From Channa striata (lineage: Eukaryota; Chordata; Actinopteri; Anabantiformes; Channidae), in assembly GCA_033026295.1 (NCBI GenBank), contig JAUPFM010000073.1:91920-155919 (forward strand): a DNA stretch of 64,000 bases. The letters are read 5' to 3'. This document shows, piece after piece, positions 1 through 12,125 of this stretch. Numbering within the stretch: the stretch's first letter is position 1; every line of letters begins with the position of its first letter. The notes under the pieces were generated by a model, which saw only the letters and a program-made list of their open reading frames with translations, did no database searches and was not told the origin of the DNA. The translations under genes were made by a program, and so were the position numbers.

Positions 1-830
1 TTGTTAAATACAAGCTTGGCTTCAAAACAACGTTTTTCGCTGAGAAAAGGCGATTGCGAGCATAAAAGGATGCTTGAATTACATGCATTTACTGTCTTTT
101 AAGGAAACATCCCACAAGCTTGTTTATATTTTCTGCTGAGTGGATTTAGGCTAAATTAGAAGGCAGACACAATTTTATTTGAGTTTGGTGCAGAAATTGT
201 TAAATACAAGCTTGGCTTCAAAACAGCATTTTCTCGCTGAGAGAAAAGGCGATTATGAGCATAAAAGGATGCTTGAATTACATGCATTTACTGTCTTTTA
301 AGGAAACCTCCCACAAGCTTGTTTATATGTTTTGCTGAGTGGATTTAGGCTAAATAAGAAGGCAGACACAGTTTTATTTGAGTTTGGTGCAGAAATTGTT
401 AAATACAAGCTTGGCTCCAAAATACCATTTTCTCGCTGAGAAAAGGCGATTGCGAGCGATGCTTGAATTATATGCATTTACTGTCTTTTAAGGAAAACTT
501 CCACAAGCTTATTTTCAGTCTCTCTTGAGTGGATACAGGCTAAATAAGAAGGCAGACACAGTTTTATTTGAGTTTGGTGCAGAAATTGTTAAATACAAGC
601 TTGGCTTCAAAACAGCATTTTCTCGCTGAGAAAAGACGATTGCGAGCATAAAAGGATGCTTGAATTACATGCATTTACTGTCTTTTAAGGAAACATCCCA
701 CAAGCTTGTTTATATGTTCTGCTGAGTGGATTTAGGCTAAATAAGAAGGCAGACACAGTTTTAATTGAGTTTGGTGCAGAAATTGTTAAATACAAGCTTG
801 GCTTCAAAACAGCACTTTCTCGCTGAGAAA
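1..830. repeat. Segment duplicated at 12126-12960 (offset ~12.1 kb)
   Basis: Rare variants occur in the same order in both places: 'aaaacaacg' (about 25 and 12160), 'gtttatattttctgctgag' (near 121 and 12248), 'gacacaattttattt' (near 165 and 12294), 'aaaataccattttc' (near 420 and 12548), 'ggaaaacttccacaag' (near 492 and 12621) and 'ctctcttgagtggatacagg' (near 519 and 12647). About four monomers are shared. The left end of the window cuts this segment, so the duplicated unit may be longer. Confidence 0.8.
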
Positions 831-2308
831 AGGCGATTGCGAGCGATGCTTGAATTACATGCATTTACTGTCTTTTAAGGAAACATCCCACAAGCTTATT
901 TTCAGTCTCTCCTGAGTGGATTTAGGCTAAATTAGAAGGCAAACAAAGTTTTATTTGAGTTTGGTGCAGAAATTGTTAAATACAAGCTTGGCTCCAAAAC
1001 AGCATTTTCTAGCTGAGAAAAGTCGATTGCGAGCGATGCTTGAATTATATGCATTTACTGTCTTTTAAGGAAACATCCCACAAGCTTATTTTCAGTCTCT
1101 CCTTAGTGGATTTAGGCTAAATTAGAAGGCAGACACAGTTTTATTTGAGTTTGGTGCAGAAAAGGATGCTTGAATTACATGCATTTACTGTCTTTTAAGG
1201 AAACATCCCACAAGCTTGTTAATATGTTCTGCTGAGTGGATTTAGGCTAAATTAGAAGGCAGACACAGTTTTATTTGAGTTTGGTGCAGAAATTGTTAAA
1301 TACAAGCTTGGCTTCAAAACAGCATTTTCTCGCTGAGAAAAGGCGTTTTGAGCATAAAAGGATGCTTGAATTACATGCATTTACTGTCTTTTAAGGAAAC
1401 ATCCCACAAGCTTATTTTCAGTCTCTCCTGAGTGGATTTAGGCTAAATTAGAAGGCAGACAGTTTTATTTGAGTTTGGTGCAGAAATTGTTAAATACATA
1501 CTTGGCTTCAAAACAGCATTTTCTCGCTGAGAAAAGGCGATTGCGAGCATAAAAGGATGCTTGAATTACATGCATTTACTGTCTTTAAGGAAACATCCAC
1601 AAGCTTATTTATCAGTTCTCCTGAGTGGATTTAGGCTAAATTAGAAGGCAGACACAGTTTTATTTGAGTTTGGTGCAGAAATTGTTAAATACAAGCTTGG
1701 TTTCAAAACAGCATTTTCTCGCTGAGAAAAGGCGAATTGCGAGCATAAAAGGATGCTTGAATTACATGCATTTACTGTCTTTTAAGGAAACATCCCACAA
1801 GCTTGTTTATATGTTTTGCTGAGTGGATTTAGGCTAAATTAGAAGGCAGACACAGTTTTATTTGAGTTTGGTGCAGAAATTGTTAAATACAAGCTTGGCT
1901 TCAAAACAGCATTTTCTCGCTGAGAGAAAAAGGCATAAAAGGATGCTTGAATTACATGCATTTACTGTCTTTTAAGGAAACATCCCACAAGCTTATTTTC
2001 AGTCTCTCCTGAGTGGATTTAGGCTAAATTAGAAGGCAGACACAGTTTTATTTGAGTTGGTGCAGAAATTGTTAAATACAAGCTTGGCTCAAAACAGCAT
2101 TTTCTCGCTGAGAAAAGGCGATTGCGAGCATAAAAGGATGCTTGAATTATATGCATTTACTGTCTTTTAAGGAAACATCCCACAAGCTTATTTTCAGTCT
2201 CTCCTGAGTGGATTTAGGCTAAATTAGAAGGCAGACACAGTTTTATTTGAGTTTGGTGCAGAAATTGTTAAATAAAGCTTGGCTTCAAAACAGCATTTTC
2301 TCGCTGAG

Positions 2309-2322
2309 AAAATTACATGCAT
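2309..2322. other. Island 2 replaced by a copy of nearby sequence
   Basis: Where 'aaggcgattgcgagc' is expected, the sequence is 'aattacatgc' (2311-2320) before 'ataaaagg'. The same string occurs about 25 bases downstream in 'gaattacatgcattt'. It looks like a short templated insertion. Confidence 0.65.
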
Positions 2323-4043
2323 AAAAGGATGCTTGAATTACATGCATTTACTTTCTTTTAAGGAAACATCCACAAGCTTATTTTCAGTCTCTCCTGAGTG
2401 GATTTAGGCTAAATTAGAAGGCAGACACAGTTTTACAGTTTGGTGCAGAAATTGTTAAATACATACTTGGCTTCAAAAAAGCATTTTCTCGCTGAGAAAA
2501 GACAATTATGAGCATAAAAGGATGCTTGAATTACATGCATTTACTGTCTTTTAAGGAAACATCCCACAAGCTTGTTTATATGTTCTGCTGAGTGGATTTA
2601 GGCTAAATAAGAAGGCAGACACAGTTTTATTTGAGTTTGGTGCAGAAATTGTTAAATACAAGCTTGGCTTCAAAACAGCATTTTCTCGCTGAGAAAAGAC
2701 AATTGCGAGCATAAAAGGATGCTTGAATTATATGCATTTACTGTCTTTTAAGGAAACATCCCACAAGCTTATTTTCAGTCTCTCCTGAGTGGATTTAGGC
2801 TAAATTAGAAGGCAGACACAGTTTTATTTGAGTTTGGTGCAGAAATTGTTAAATACAAGCTTGGCTTCAAAACAGCATTTTCTCGCTGAGAGAAAAGGCG
2901 ACTGCGAGCATAAAAGGATGCTTGAATTACATGCATTTACTGTCTTTTAAGGAAACATCCCACAAGCTTGTTTATATGTTCTGCTGAGTGGATTTAGGCT
3001 AAATTAGAAAGCAGACACACTTTTATTTGAGTTTGGTGCAGAAATTGTTAAATACAAGCTTGGCTTCAAAACAGCATTTTCTCGCTGAGAAAAGGCGATT
3101 ATGAGCATAAAAGGATGCTTGAATTACATGCATTTACTTTCTTTTAAGGAAACATCCCACAAGCTTGTTTATATGTTCTGCTGAGTGGATTTAGGCTAAA
3201 TTAGAAGGCAGACACAGTTTTATTTGAGTTTGGTGCAGAAAAGGATGCTTGAATTACATGCATTTACTGTCTTTTAAGGAAACATCCACAAGCTTTTTAT
3301 ATGTTCTGCTGAGTGGATTTAGGCTAAATAAGAAAGCAGAATCACTTTTATTTGAGTTTGGTGCAGAAAATGTTAAATAGAAGCTTGGCTTCAAAACAGC
3401 ATTTTCTCGCTGAGAGAAAATGCGATTGCGAGCATAAAAGGATGCTTGAATTACTACATGCATTTACTGTCTTTTAAGGAAACATCCCACAAGATTATTT
3501 TCAGTCTCTCCTGAGAGGATTTAGGCTAAATTAAAGGCAGACACAGTTTTATTTGAGTTTGGTGCAGAAATTGTTAAATACAAGCTTGGCTTCAAAACAG
3601 CATTTTCTCGCTGAGAAAAGGCGATTATGAGCATAAAAGGATGCTTGAATTACATGCATTTACTGTCTTTTAAGGAAACATCCCACAATCTTGTTTATAT
3701 GTGCTGCTGAGTGGATTTAGGCTAAATTAGAAGGCAGACACAGTTTTATTTGATTTTGGTGCAGAAATTGTGAAATACAAGCTTGGCTCCAAAACAGCAT
3801 TTTCTCGCTGAGAAAAGTCGATTGCGAGCGATGCTTGAATTATATGCATTTACTGTCTTTTAAGGAAACATCCCACAAGCTTATTTTCAGTCTTTCCTGA
3901 GTGGATTTAGGCTAAATTAGAAGGCAGACACAGTTTTATTTGAGTTTGGTGCAGAAATTGTTAAATACAAGCTTGGCTTCAAAACAGCATTTTCTCGCTG
4001 AGAAAAGGCGATTATGAGCATAAAAGGATGCTTGAATTACATG

Positions 4044-5288
4044 CATTTAGTGTCTTTTAAGGAAACATCCCACAAGCTTATTTTCAGTCTCTCCTTAGTG
4101 GATTTAGGCTAAATTAGAAGGCAGACACAGTTTTATTTGAGTTTGGTGCAGAAATTGTTAAATACAAGCTTGGCTTCAAAAAAGCATTTTCTCGCTGAGA
4201 AAAAGCGAATGCGAGCATAAAAGGATGCTTGAATTATATGCATTTACTGTCTTTTAAGAAAACATCCCACAAGCTTATTTTCTGTCTCTCCTGAGATGAT
4301 ATACGCTGAATAAGAAGGCAGACACAGTTTTATTTGAGTTTGGTGCAGAAATTGTTAAATACAAGCTTGGCTTCAAAACAGCATTTTCTCGCTGAGAAAA
4401 GGCGATTATGAGCATAAAAGGATGCTTGAATTACATGCATTTACTGTCTTTTAAGGAAACATCCCACAAGCTTGTTTATATGTTCTGCTGAGTGGATTTA
4501 GGCTAAATTAGAAGGCAGACACAGTTTTATTTTAGTTTGGTGCAGAAATTGTTAAATACATACTTGGCTTCAAAACTGCATTTTCTCACTGAGAAAAGGC
4601 GATTGCGAGCATAAAAGGATGCTGAATTACATGCATTTACTGTCTTTTAAGGAAACATCCCACAATCTTGTTTATATGTTCCTCTGAGTGGATTTAGGCT
4701 AAATTAGAAGGCAGACACAGTTTTATTTGAGTTTGGTGTAGAAAAGGATGCTTGAATTACATGCATTTACTGTCTTTTAAGGAAACATCCACAAGCTTGT
4801 TTATATGTTCTGCTGAGTGGATTTAGGCTAAATTAGAAGGCAGACACAGTTTTATTTGAGTTTGGTGCAGAAATTGTTAAATACAAGCTTGGCTTCAAAA
4901 CAGCATTTTCTCGCTGAGAAAAGGCGATTTGAGCATAAAAGGATGCTTGAATTACATGCATTTACTGTCTTTTAAGGAAACATCCCACAATCTTGTTTAT
5001 ATGTGCTGCTGAGTGGATTTAGGCTAAATTAGAAGGCAGACACAGTTTTATTTGAGTTTGGTGCAGAAAAGGATGCTTGAATTACATGCATTTACTGTCT
5101 TTTAAGGAAACATCCCACAAGCTTGTTTATATGTTCTGCTGAGTGGATTTAGGCTAAATTAGAAGGCAGACACAGTTTTATTTGAGTTTGGTGCAGAAAT
5201 TGTTAAATACAAGCTTGGCTTCAAAACAGCATTTTCTCGCTGAGAAAAGGCGATTGCGAGCATAAAAGGATGCTTGAATTACTACATG
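4044..5288. repeat. 7-mer higher-order repeat, copy 1 (~1245 bp)
   Basis: Phased from the diagnostic 'catttagtgtc' at 4044. The monomers in order are: M1 with 'catttagtg'; M2 with 'gagatgatatacgctgaat' (near 4293); M3 with 'ttttagtttgg', 'acatacttgg' and 'ctcactgag'; M4 with 'gttcctctgag', cut short at 'ggtgtagaaaagg'; M5 full; M6 with 'atgtgctgctgag', cut short at 'ggtgcagaaaagg'; M7 full. Five full monomers plus two of about 131 bp sum to about 1245 bp, as observed. After M7 the sequence departs from the cycle ('gaattactacatgc'). Confidence 0.85.
5061..5075. repeat. Example junction of the recurrent 67-bp internally deleted monomer
   Basis: 'ggtgcag' joins directly to 'aaaaggatgc', so the 67 bases from 'aaattgttaaatac' to 'gcgagcat' are missing and the monomer is about 131 bp. 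The two ends share 'aaa'. The same junction, or its 'ggtgtag' variant, is seen near 1159, 3238, 4741, 5066, 7341, 7668, 8582 and 8911, with a near-variant at 10024. All lie in block A, and six belong to the 7-mer HOR copies 1-3. Identical endpoints suggest one deletion event amplified later. Confidence 0.85.
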
Positions 5289-6015
5289 CATTTACTGTCT
5301 TTTAAGGAAACATCCCACAAGCTTATTTTCAGTCTTTTCTGAGTGGATTTAGGCTAAATTAGAAGGCAGACACAGTTTTATTTTAGTTTGGTGCAGACAT
5401 TGTTAAATACAAGCTTGGCTTCAAAACAGCATTTTCTCGCTGAGAAAAGGCGATTGCGAGCGATGCTTGAATTACATGCATTTACTGTCTTTTAAGGAAA
5501 CATCCCACAAGCTTGTTTATATGTTCTGCTGAGTGGATTTAGGCTAAATTAGAAGGCAGACACAGTTTTATTTGAGTTTGGTGCAGAAATTGTTAAATAC
5601 AAGCTTGGCTTCAAAACAGCATTTTCTCGCTGAGAAAAGACAATTGCGAGCATAAAAGGATGCTTGAATTACATGCATTTACTGTCTTTTAAGGAAACAT
5701 CCCACAAGCTTGTTTATATGTTCTGCTGAGTGGATTTAGGCTAAATAAGAAGGCAGACACAGTTTTAATTGAGTTTGGTGCAGAAATTGTTAAATACAAG
5801 CTTGGCTCCAAAATAGCATTTTCTCGCTGAGAAAAGGCGATTGCGAGCGATGCTTGAATTATATGCATTTACTGTCTTTAAAGGAAAGATCCCACAAGCT
5901 TATTTTCAGTCTCTCCTGAGTGGATATAGGCTAAATAAGAAGGCAGACACAGTTTTATTTGAGTTTGGTGCAGAAATTGTTAAATACAAGCTTGTTTCAA
6001 AACAGCATTTTCTCG
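5275..6015. repeat. Segment duplicated at 10831-11571 (offset 5556)
   Basis: Shared rare marks are 'gaattactacatgc', 'cagtcttttctgag', 'gtgcagacattg', the short 'gagcgatgcttg', 'agacaattgcgag', 'gttttaattgag', 'ggctccaaaatagc' and the 'ggaaagatcccac' / 'ggatatagg' monomer. The offset is exactly 5556 at both 'gaattacta' and 'gctccaaaat'. About 740 bp, or nearly four monomers. Confidence 0.82.
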
Positions 6016-6643
6016 CTGAGAAAAGGCGAATGCGAGCATAAAAGGATGCTTGAATTACAGGCATTTACTGTCTTTTAAGGAAACTTCCCACAAGCTTGTT
6101 TATATGTTTTGCTGGGTGGATTTAGGCTAAATTAGAAGGCAGACACAGTTTTATTTGAGTTTGGTGCAGAAATTGTTAAATACAAGCTTGGCTTCAAAAC
6201 AGCATTTTCTCGCTGAGAAAAGGCGATTATGAGCATAAAAGGATGCTTGAATTACATGCATTTACTGTCTTTTAAGGAAACATCCCACAATCTTGTTTAT
6301 ATGTGCTGCTGAGTGGATTTAGGCTAAATTAGAAGGCAGACACAGTTTTATTTGATTTTGGTGCAGAAATTGTGAAATACAAGCTTGGCTCCAAAACAGC
6401 ATTTTCTCGCTGAGAAAAGTCGATTATGAGCGATGCTTGAATTATATGCATTTACTGTCTTTTAAGGAAACATCCCACAAGCTTATTTTCAGTCTTTCCT
6501 GAGTGGATTTAGGCTAAATTAGAAGGCAGACACAGTTTTATTTGAGTTTGGTGCAGAAATTGTTAAATACAAGCTTGGCTTCAAAACAGCATTTTCTCGC
6601 TGAGAAAAGGCGATTGAGCATAAAAGGATGCTTGAATTACATG

Positions 6644-7887
6644 CATTTAGTGTCTTTTAAGGAAACATCCCACAAGCTTATTTTCAGTCTCTCCTTAGTG
6701 GATTTAGGCTAAATTAGAAGGCAGACACAGTTTTATTTGAGTTTGGTGCAGAAATTGTTAAATACAAGCTTGGCTTCAAAAAAGCATTTTCTCGCTGAGA
6801 AAAGCGAATGCGAGCATAAAAGGATGCTTGAATTATATGCATTTACTGTCTTTTAAGGAAACATCCCACAAGCTTATTTTCTGTCTCTCCTGAGATGATA
6901 TACGCTGAATAAGAAGGCAGACACAGTTTTATTTGAGTTTGGTGCAGAAATTGTTAAATACAAGCTTGGCTTCAAAACAGCATTTTCTCGCTGATAAAAG
7001 GCGATTTGCGAGCATAAAAGGATGCTTGAATTACATGCATTTACTGTCTTTTAATGAAACATCCACAAGCTTATTTTATATGTTCTGCTGAGTGGATTTA
7101 GGCTAAATTAGAAGGCAGACACAGTTTTATTTTAGTTTGGTGCAGAAATTGTTAAATACATACTTGGCTTCAAAACTGCATTTTCTCACTGAGAAAAGGC
7201 GATTGCGAGCATAAAAGGATGCTTGAATTACATGCATTTACTGTCTTTTAAGGAAACATCCCACAATCTTGTTTATATGTTCCTCTGAGTGGATTTAGGC
7301 TAAATTAGAAGGCAGACACAGTTTTATTTGAGTTTGGTGTAGAAAAGGATGCTTGAATTACATGCATTTACTGTCTTTTAAGGAAACATCCCACAAGCTT
7401 GTTTATATGTTCTGCTGAGTGGATTTAGGCTAAATTAGAAGGCAGACACAGTTTTATTTGAGTTTGGTGCAGAAATTGTTAAATACAAGCTTGGCTTCAA
7501 AACAGCATTTTCTCGCTGAGAAAAGGCGATTGCGAGCATAAAAGGATGCTTGAATTACATGCATTTACTGTCTTTTAAGGAAACATCCCACAATCTTGTT
7601 TATATGTGCTGCTGAGTGGATTTAGGCTAAATTAGAAGGCAGACACAGTTTTATTTGAGTTTGGTGCAGAAAAGGATGCTTGAATTACATGCATTTACTG
7701 TCTTTTAAGGAAACATCCACAAGCTTGTTTATATGTTCTGCTGAGTGGATTTAGGCTAAATTAGAAGGCAGACACAGTTTTATTTGAGTTTGGTGCAGAA
7801 ATTGTTAAATACAAGCTTGGCTTCAAAACAGCATTTTCTCGCTGAGAAAAGGCGATTGCGAGCATAAAAGGATGCTTGAATTACATG
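6644..7887. repeat. 7-mer higher-order repeat, copy 2 (~1244 bp)
   Basis: This has the same seven-monomer order as the copy at 4044, starting at 'catttagtgtc' (6644), with the 'gatgatatacg' mark at 6894, the 'ctcactgag' mark near 7185, the M4 truncation near 7341 and the M6 truncation near 7668. It runs directly into the next copy. Together with about 480 bp upstream it forms a longer duplication of about 3560-5288, offset about 2600. Confidence 0.85.
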
Positions 7888-9130
7888 CATTTAGTGTCTT
7901 TTAAGGAAACATCCACAAGCTTATTTTCAGTCTCTCCTTAGTGGATTTAGGCTAAATTAGAAGGCAGACACAGTTTTATTTGAGTTTGGTGCAGAAATTG
8001 TTAAATACAAGCTTGGCTTCAAAAAAGCATTTTCTCGCTGAGAAAAAGCGAATGCGAGCATAAAAGGATGCTTGAATTATATGCATTTACTGTCTTTTAA
8101 GGAAACATCCCACAAGCTTATTTTCTGTCTCTCCTGAGATGATATACGCTGAATAAGAAGGCAGACACAGTTTTATTTGAGTTTGGTGCAGAAATTGTTA
8201 AATACAAGCTTGGCTTCAAAACAGCATTTTCTCGCTGAGAAAAGGCGATTGCGAGCATAAAAGGATGCTTGAATTAAATGCATTTACTGTCTTTTAAGAA
8301 AACATCCCACAAGCTTGTTTATATGTTCTGCTGAGTGGATTTAGGCTAAATTAGAAGGCAGACACAGTTTTATTTTAGTTTGGTGCAGAAATTGTTAAAT
8401 ACATACTTGGCTTCAAAACTGCATTTTCTCACTGAGAAAAGGCGATTTGAGCATAAAAGGATGCTTGAATTACATGCATTTACTGTCTTTTAAGGAAACA
8501 TCCCACAATCTTGTTTATATGTTCCTCTGAGTGGATTTAGGCTAAATTAGAAGGCAGACACAGTTTTATTTGAGTTTGGTGTAGAAAAGGATGCTTGAAT
8601 TACATGCATTTACTGTCTTTTAAGGAAACATCCCACAAGCTTGTTTATATGTTCTGCTGAGTGGATTTAGGCTAAATTAGAAGGCAGACACAGTTTTATT
8701 TGAGTTTGGTGCAGAAATTGTTAAATACAAGCTTGGCTTCAAAACAGCATTTTCTCGCTGAGAAAAGGCGATTATGAGCATAAAAGGATGCTTGAATTAC
8801 ATGCATTTACTGTCTTTTAAGGAAACATCCCACAATCTTGTTTATATGTGCTGCTGAGTGGATTTAGGCTAAATTAGAAGGCAGACACAGTTTTATTTGA
8901 GTTTGGTGCAGAAAAGGATGCTTGAATTACATGCATTTACTGTCTTTTAAGGAAACATCCCACAAGCTTGTTTATATGTTCTGCTGAGTGGATTTAGGCT
9001 AAATTAGAAGGCAGACACAGTTTTATTTGAGTTTGGTGCAGAAATTGTTAAATACAAGCTTGGCTTCAAAACAGCATTTTCTCGCTGAGAAAAGGCGATT
9101 GCGAGCATAAAAGGATGCTTGAATTACATG
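7888..9130. repeat. 7-mer higher-order repeat, copy 3 (~1243 bp)
   Basis: The cycle starts at 'catttagtgtc' (7888), with the 'gatgatatacg' mark at 8138, M4 truncated at 8581 and M6 truncated near 8911. It follows the previous copy without a break. The distance between 'gatgatatacg' marks (6894 to 8138 to 9384) is 1244 and 1246 bp, which fixes the period. Confidence 0.87.
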
Positions 9131-10250
9131 CATTTAGTGTCTTTTAAGGAAACATCCCACAAGCTTATTTTCAGTCTCTCCTTAGTGGATTTAGGCTAAA
9201 TTAGAAGGCAGACACAGTTTTATTTGAGTTTGGTGCAGAAATTGTTAAATACAAGCTTGCTTATTTCAAAAAGCATTTTCTCGCTGAGAAAAAGCGAATG
9301 CGAGCATAAAAGGATGCTTGAATTATATGCATTTACTGTCTTTTAAGGAAACATCCCACAAGCTTATTTTCTGTCTCTCCTGAGATGATATACGCTGAAT
9401 AAGAAGGCAGACACAGTTTTATTTGAGTTTGGTGCAGAAATTGTTAAATACAAGCTTGGCTTCAAAACAGCATTTTCTCGCTGAGAAAAGGCGATTGCAA
9501 GCATAAAAGGATGCTTGAATTAAATGCATTTACTGTCTTTTAAGAAAACATCCCACAAGCTTGTTTATATGTTCTGCTGAGTGGATTTAGGCTAAATTAG
9601 AAGGCAGACACAGTTTTATTTTAGTTTGGTGCAGAAATTGTTAAATACATACTTGGCTTCAAAACTGCATTTTCTCACTGAGAAAAGGCGATTTGAGCAT
9701 AAAAGGATGCTTGAATTACATGCATTTACTGTCTTTTAAGGAAACATCCCACAATCTTGTTTATATGTTCCTCTGAGTGGATTTAGGCTAAATTAGAAGG
9801 CAGACACAGTTTTATTTGAGTTTGGTGCAGAAATTGTTAAATACAAGCTTGGCTTCAAAACAGCATTTTCTCGCTGAGAAAAGGCGATTGCGAGCATAAA
9901 AGGATGCTTGAATATCATGCATTTACTGTCTTTTAAGGAAACATCCCACAATCTTGTTTATATGTTCTGCTGAGTGGATTTAGGCTAAATTAGAAGGCAG
10001 ACACAGTTTTATTTGAGTTTGGTGCAGAAAGAAAAGGATGCTTGAATTACATGCATTTACTGTCTTTTAAGGAAACATCCCACAAGCTTGTTTATATGTT
10101 CTGCTGAGTGGATTTAGGCTAAATTAGAAGGCAGACACAGTTTTATTTGAGTTTGGTGCAGAAATTGTTAAATACAAGCTTGGTTTCAAAACAGCATTTT
10201 CTCGCTGAGAAAAGGCGTTTATGAGCATAAAAGGATGCTTGAATTACATG
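9131..10250. repeat. 7-mer higher-order repeat, copy 4, shortened to six monomers
   Basis: The cycle starts at 'catttagtgtc' (9131), with the 'gatgatatacg' mark at 9384 and 'gttcctctgag' near 9768. Here M4 is not truncated: it continues as a full monomer through 'ggtgcagaaattg', and only one truncated monomer follows ('gcagaaagaaaagg', near 10024). The length of about 1120 bp is one truncated monomer less than the other copies. Exchange between M4 and M5 in register would give this. Downstream (10251 on) the cycle is not continued. Confidence 0.75.
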
Positions 10251-10830
10251 CATTTACTGTCTTTTAAGGAAACATCCCAAAAGCTTATTTTCAGTCTCTT
10301 CTGAGTGGATTTAGGCTAAATTAGAAGGCAGACACAGTTTTATTTGAGTTTGGTACAGAAATTGTTAAATACAAGCTTGGCTTCAAAACAGAATTTTCTC
10401 GCTGAGAAAAGGCGATTGAGCATAAAAGGATGCTTAAATTACATGCATTTACTGTCTTTTAAGGAAACATCCCACAAGCTTATTTTCAGTCTCTCCTTAG
10501 TGGATTTAGGCTAAATTAGAAGGCAGACACAGTTTTATTTGAGTTTGGTGCAGACATTGTTAAATACAAGCTTGGCTTCAAAACAGCATTTTCACGCTGA
10601 GAAAAGGCGATTGTGAGCATAAAAGGATGCTTGAATTACATGCATTTACTGTCTTTTAAGGAAACATCCCACAATCTTGTTTATATGTTCTGCTGAGTGG
10701 ATTTAGGCTAAATTAGAAGGCAGACACAGTTTTATTTGAGTTTGGTGCAGAAATTGTTAAATAGAAGCTTGGCTTCAAAACAGCATTTTCTCGCTGAGAG
10801 AAAATGCGATTGCAAGCATAAAAGGATGCT

Positions 10831-11571
10831 TGAATTACTACATGCATTTACTGTCTTTTAAGGAAACATCCCACAAGCTTATTTTCAGTCTTTTCTGAGT
10901 GGATTTAGGCTAAATTAGAAGGCAGACACAGTTTTATTTCAGTTTGGTGCAGACATTGTTAAATACAAGCTTGGCTTCAAAACAGCATTTTCTCGCTGAG
11001 AAAAGGCGATTATGAGCGATGCTTGAATTACATGCATTTACTGTCTTTTAAGGAAACATCCCACAAGCTTGTTTATATGTTCTGCTGAGTGGATTTAGGC
11101 TAAATTAGAAGGCAGACACAGTTTTATTTGAGTTTGGTGCAGAAATTGTTAAATACAAGCTTGGCTTCAAAACAGCATTTTCTCGCTGAGAAAAGACAAT
11201 TGCGAGCATAAAAGGATGCTTGAATTACATGCATTTACTGTCTTTTAAGGAAACATCCCACAAGCTTGTTTATATGTTCTGCTGAGTGGATTTAGGCTAA
11301 ATAAGAAGGCAGACACAGTTTTAATTGAGTTTGGTGCAGAAATTGTTAAATACAAGCTTGGCTCCAAAATAGCATTTTCTCGCTGAGAAAAGGCGATTGC
11401 GAGCGATGCTTGAATTATATGCATTTACTGTCTATAAAGGAAAGATCCCACAAGCTTATTTTCAGTCTCTCCTGAGTGGATATAGGCTAAATAAGAAGGC
11501 AGACACAGTTTTATTTGAGTTTGGTGAAGAAATTGTTAAATACAAGCTTGGTTTCAAAACAGCATTTTCTC
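10831..11571. repeat. Second copy of the segment at 5275-6015
   Basis: It has the same ordered rare variants as the first copy, at a constant offset of 5556 over the two landmarks I measured. Small differences are 'gttttatttcag' for 'gttttattttag' and 'tgtctataaagg' for 'tgtctttaaagg'. It follows the last 7-mer HOR copy after about three divergent monomers. Confidence 0.82.
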
Positions 11572-12125
11572 GCTGAGAGAAAAGGCGACTGCGAGCATAA
11601 AAGGATGCTTGAATTACATGCATTTACTTTCTTTTAAGGAAACATCCCACAAGCTTGTTTATATGTTTTGCTGAGTGGATTTAGGCTAAATTAGAAGGCA
11701 GACACAGTTTTATTTGAGTTTGGTGCAGAAATTGTTAAATACAAGCTTGGCTTCAAAACAGCATTTTCTCGCTAGAGAAAAGGCGACTGCGAGCATAAAA
11801 GGATGCTTGAATTACATGCATTTACTGTCTTTTAAGGAAACATCCCACAAGCTTATTTTCAGTCTCTCCTGAGTGGATTTAGGCTAAATTAGAAGGCAGA
11901 CACAGTTTTATTTGAGTTGGTGCAGAAATTGTTAAATACAAGCTTGGCTCCAAAATAGCATTTTCTCGCTGAGAAAAGGCGATTATGAGCATAAAAGGAT
12001 GCTTGAATTATATGCATTTACTGTCTTTTAAGGAAACATCCCACAAGCTTATTTTCAGTCTCTCCTGAGTGGATATAGGCTAAATTAGAAGGCAGACACA
12101 GTTTTATTTGAGTTTTGTGCAGAAA

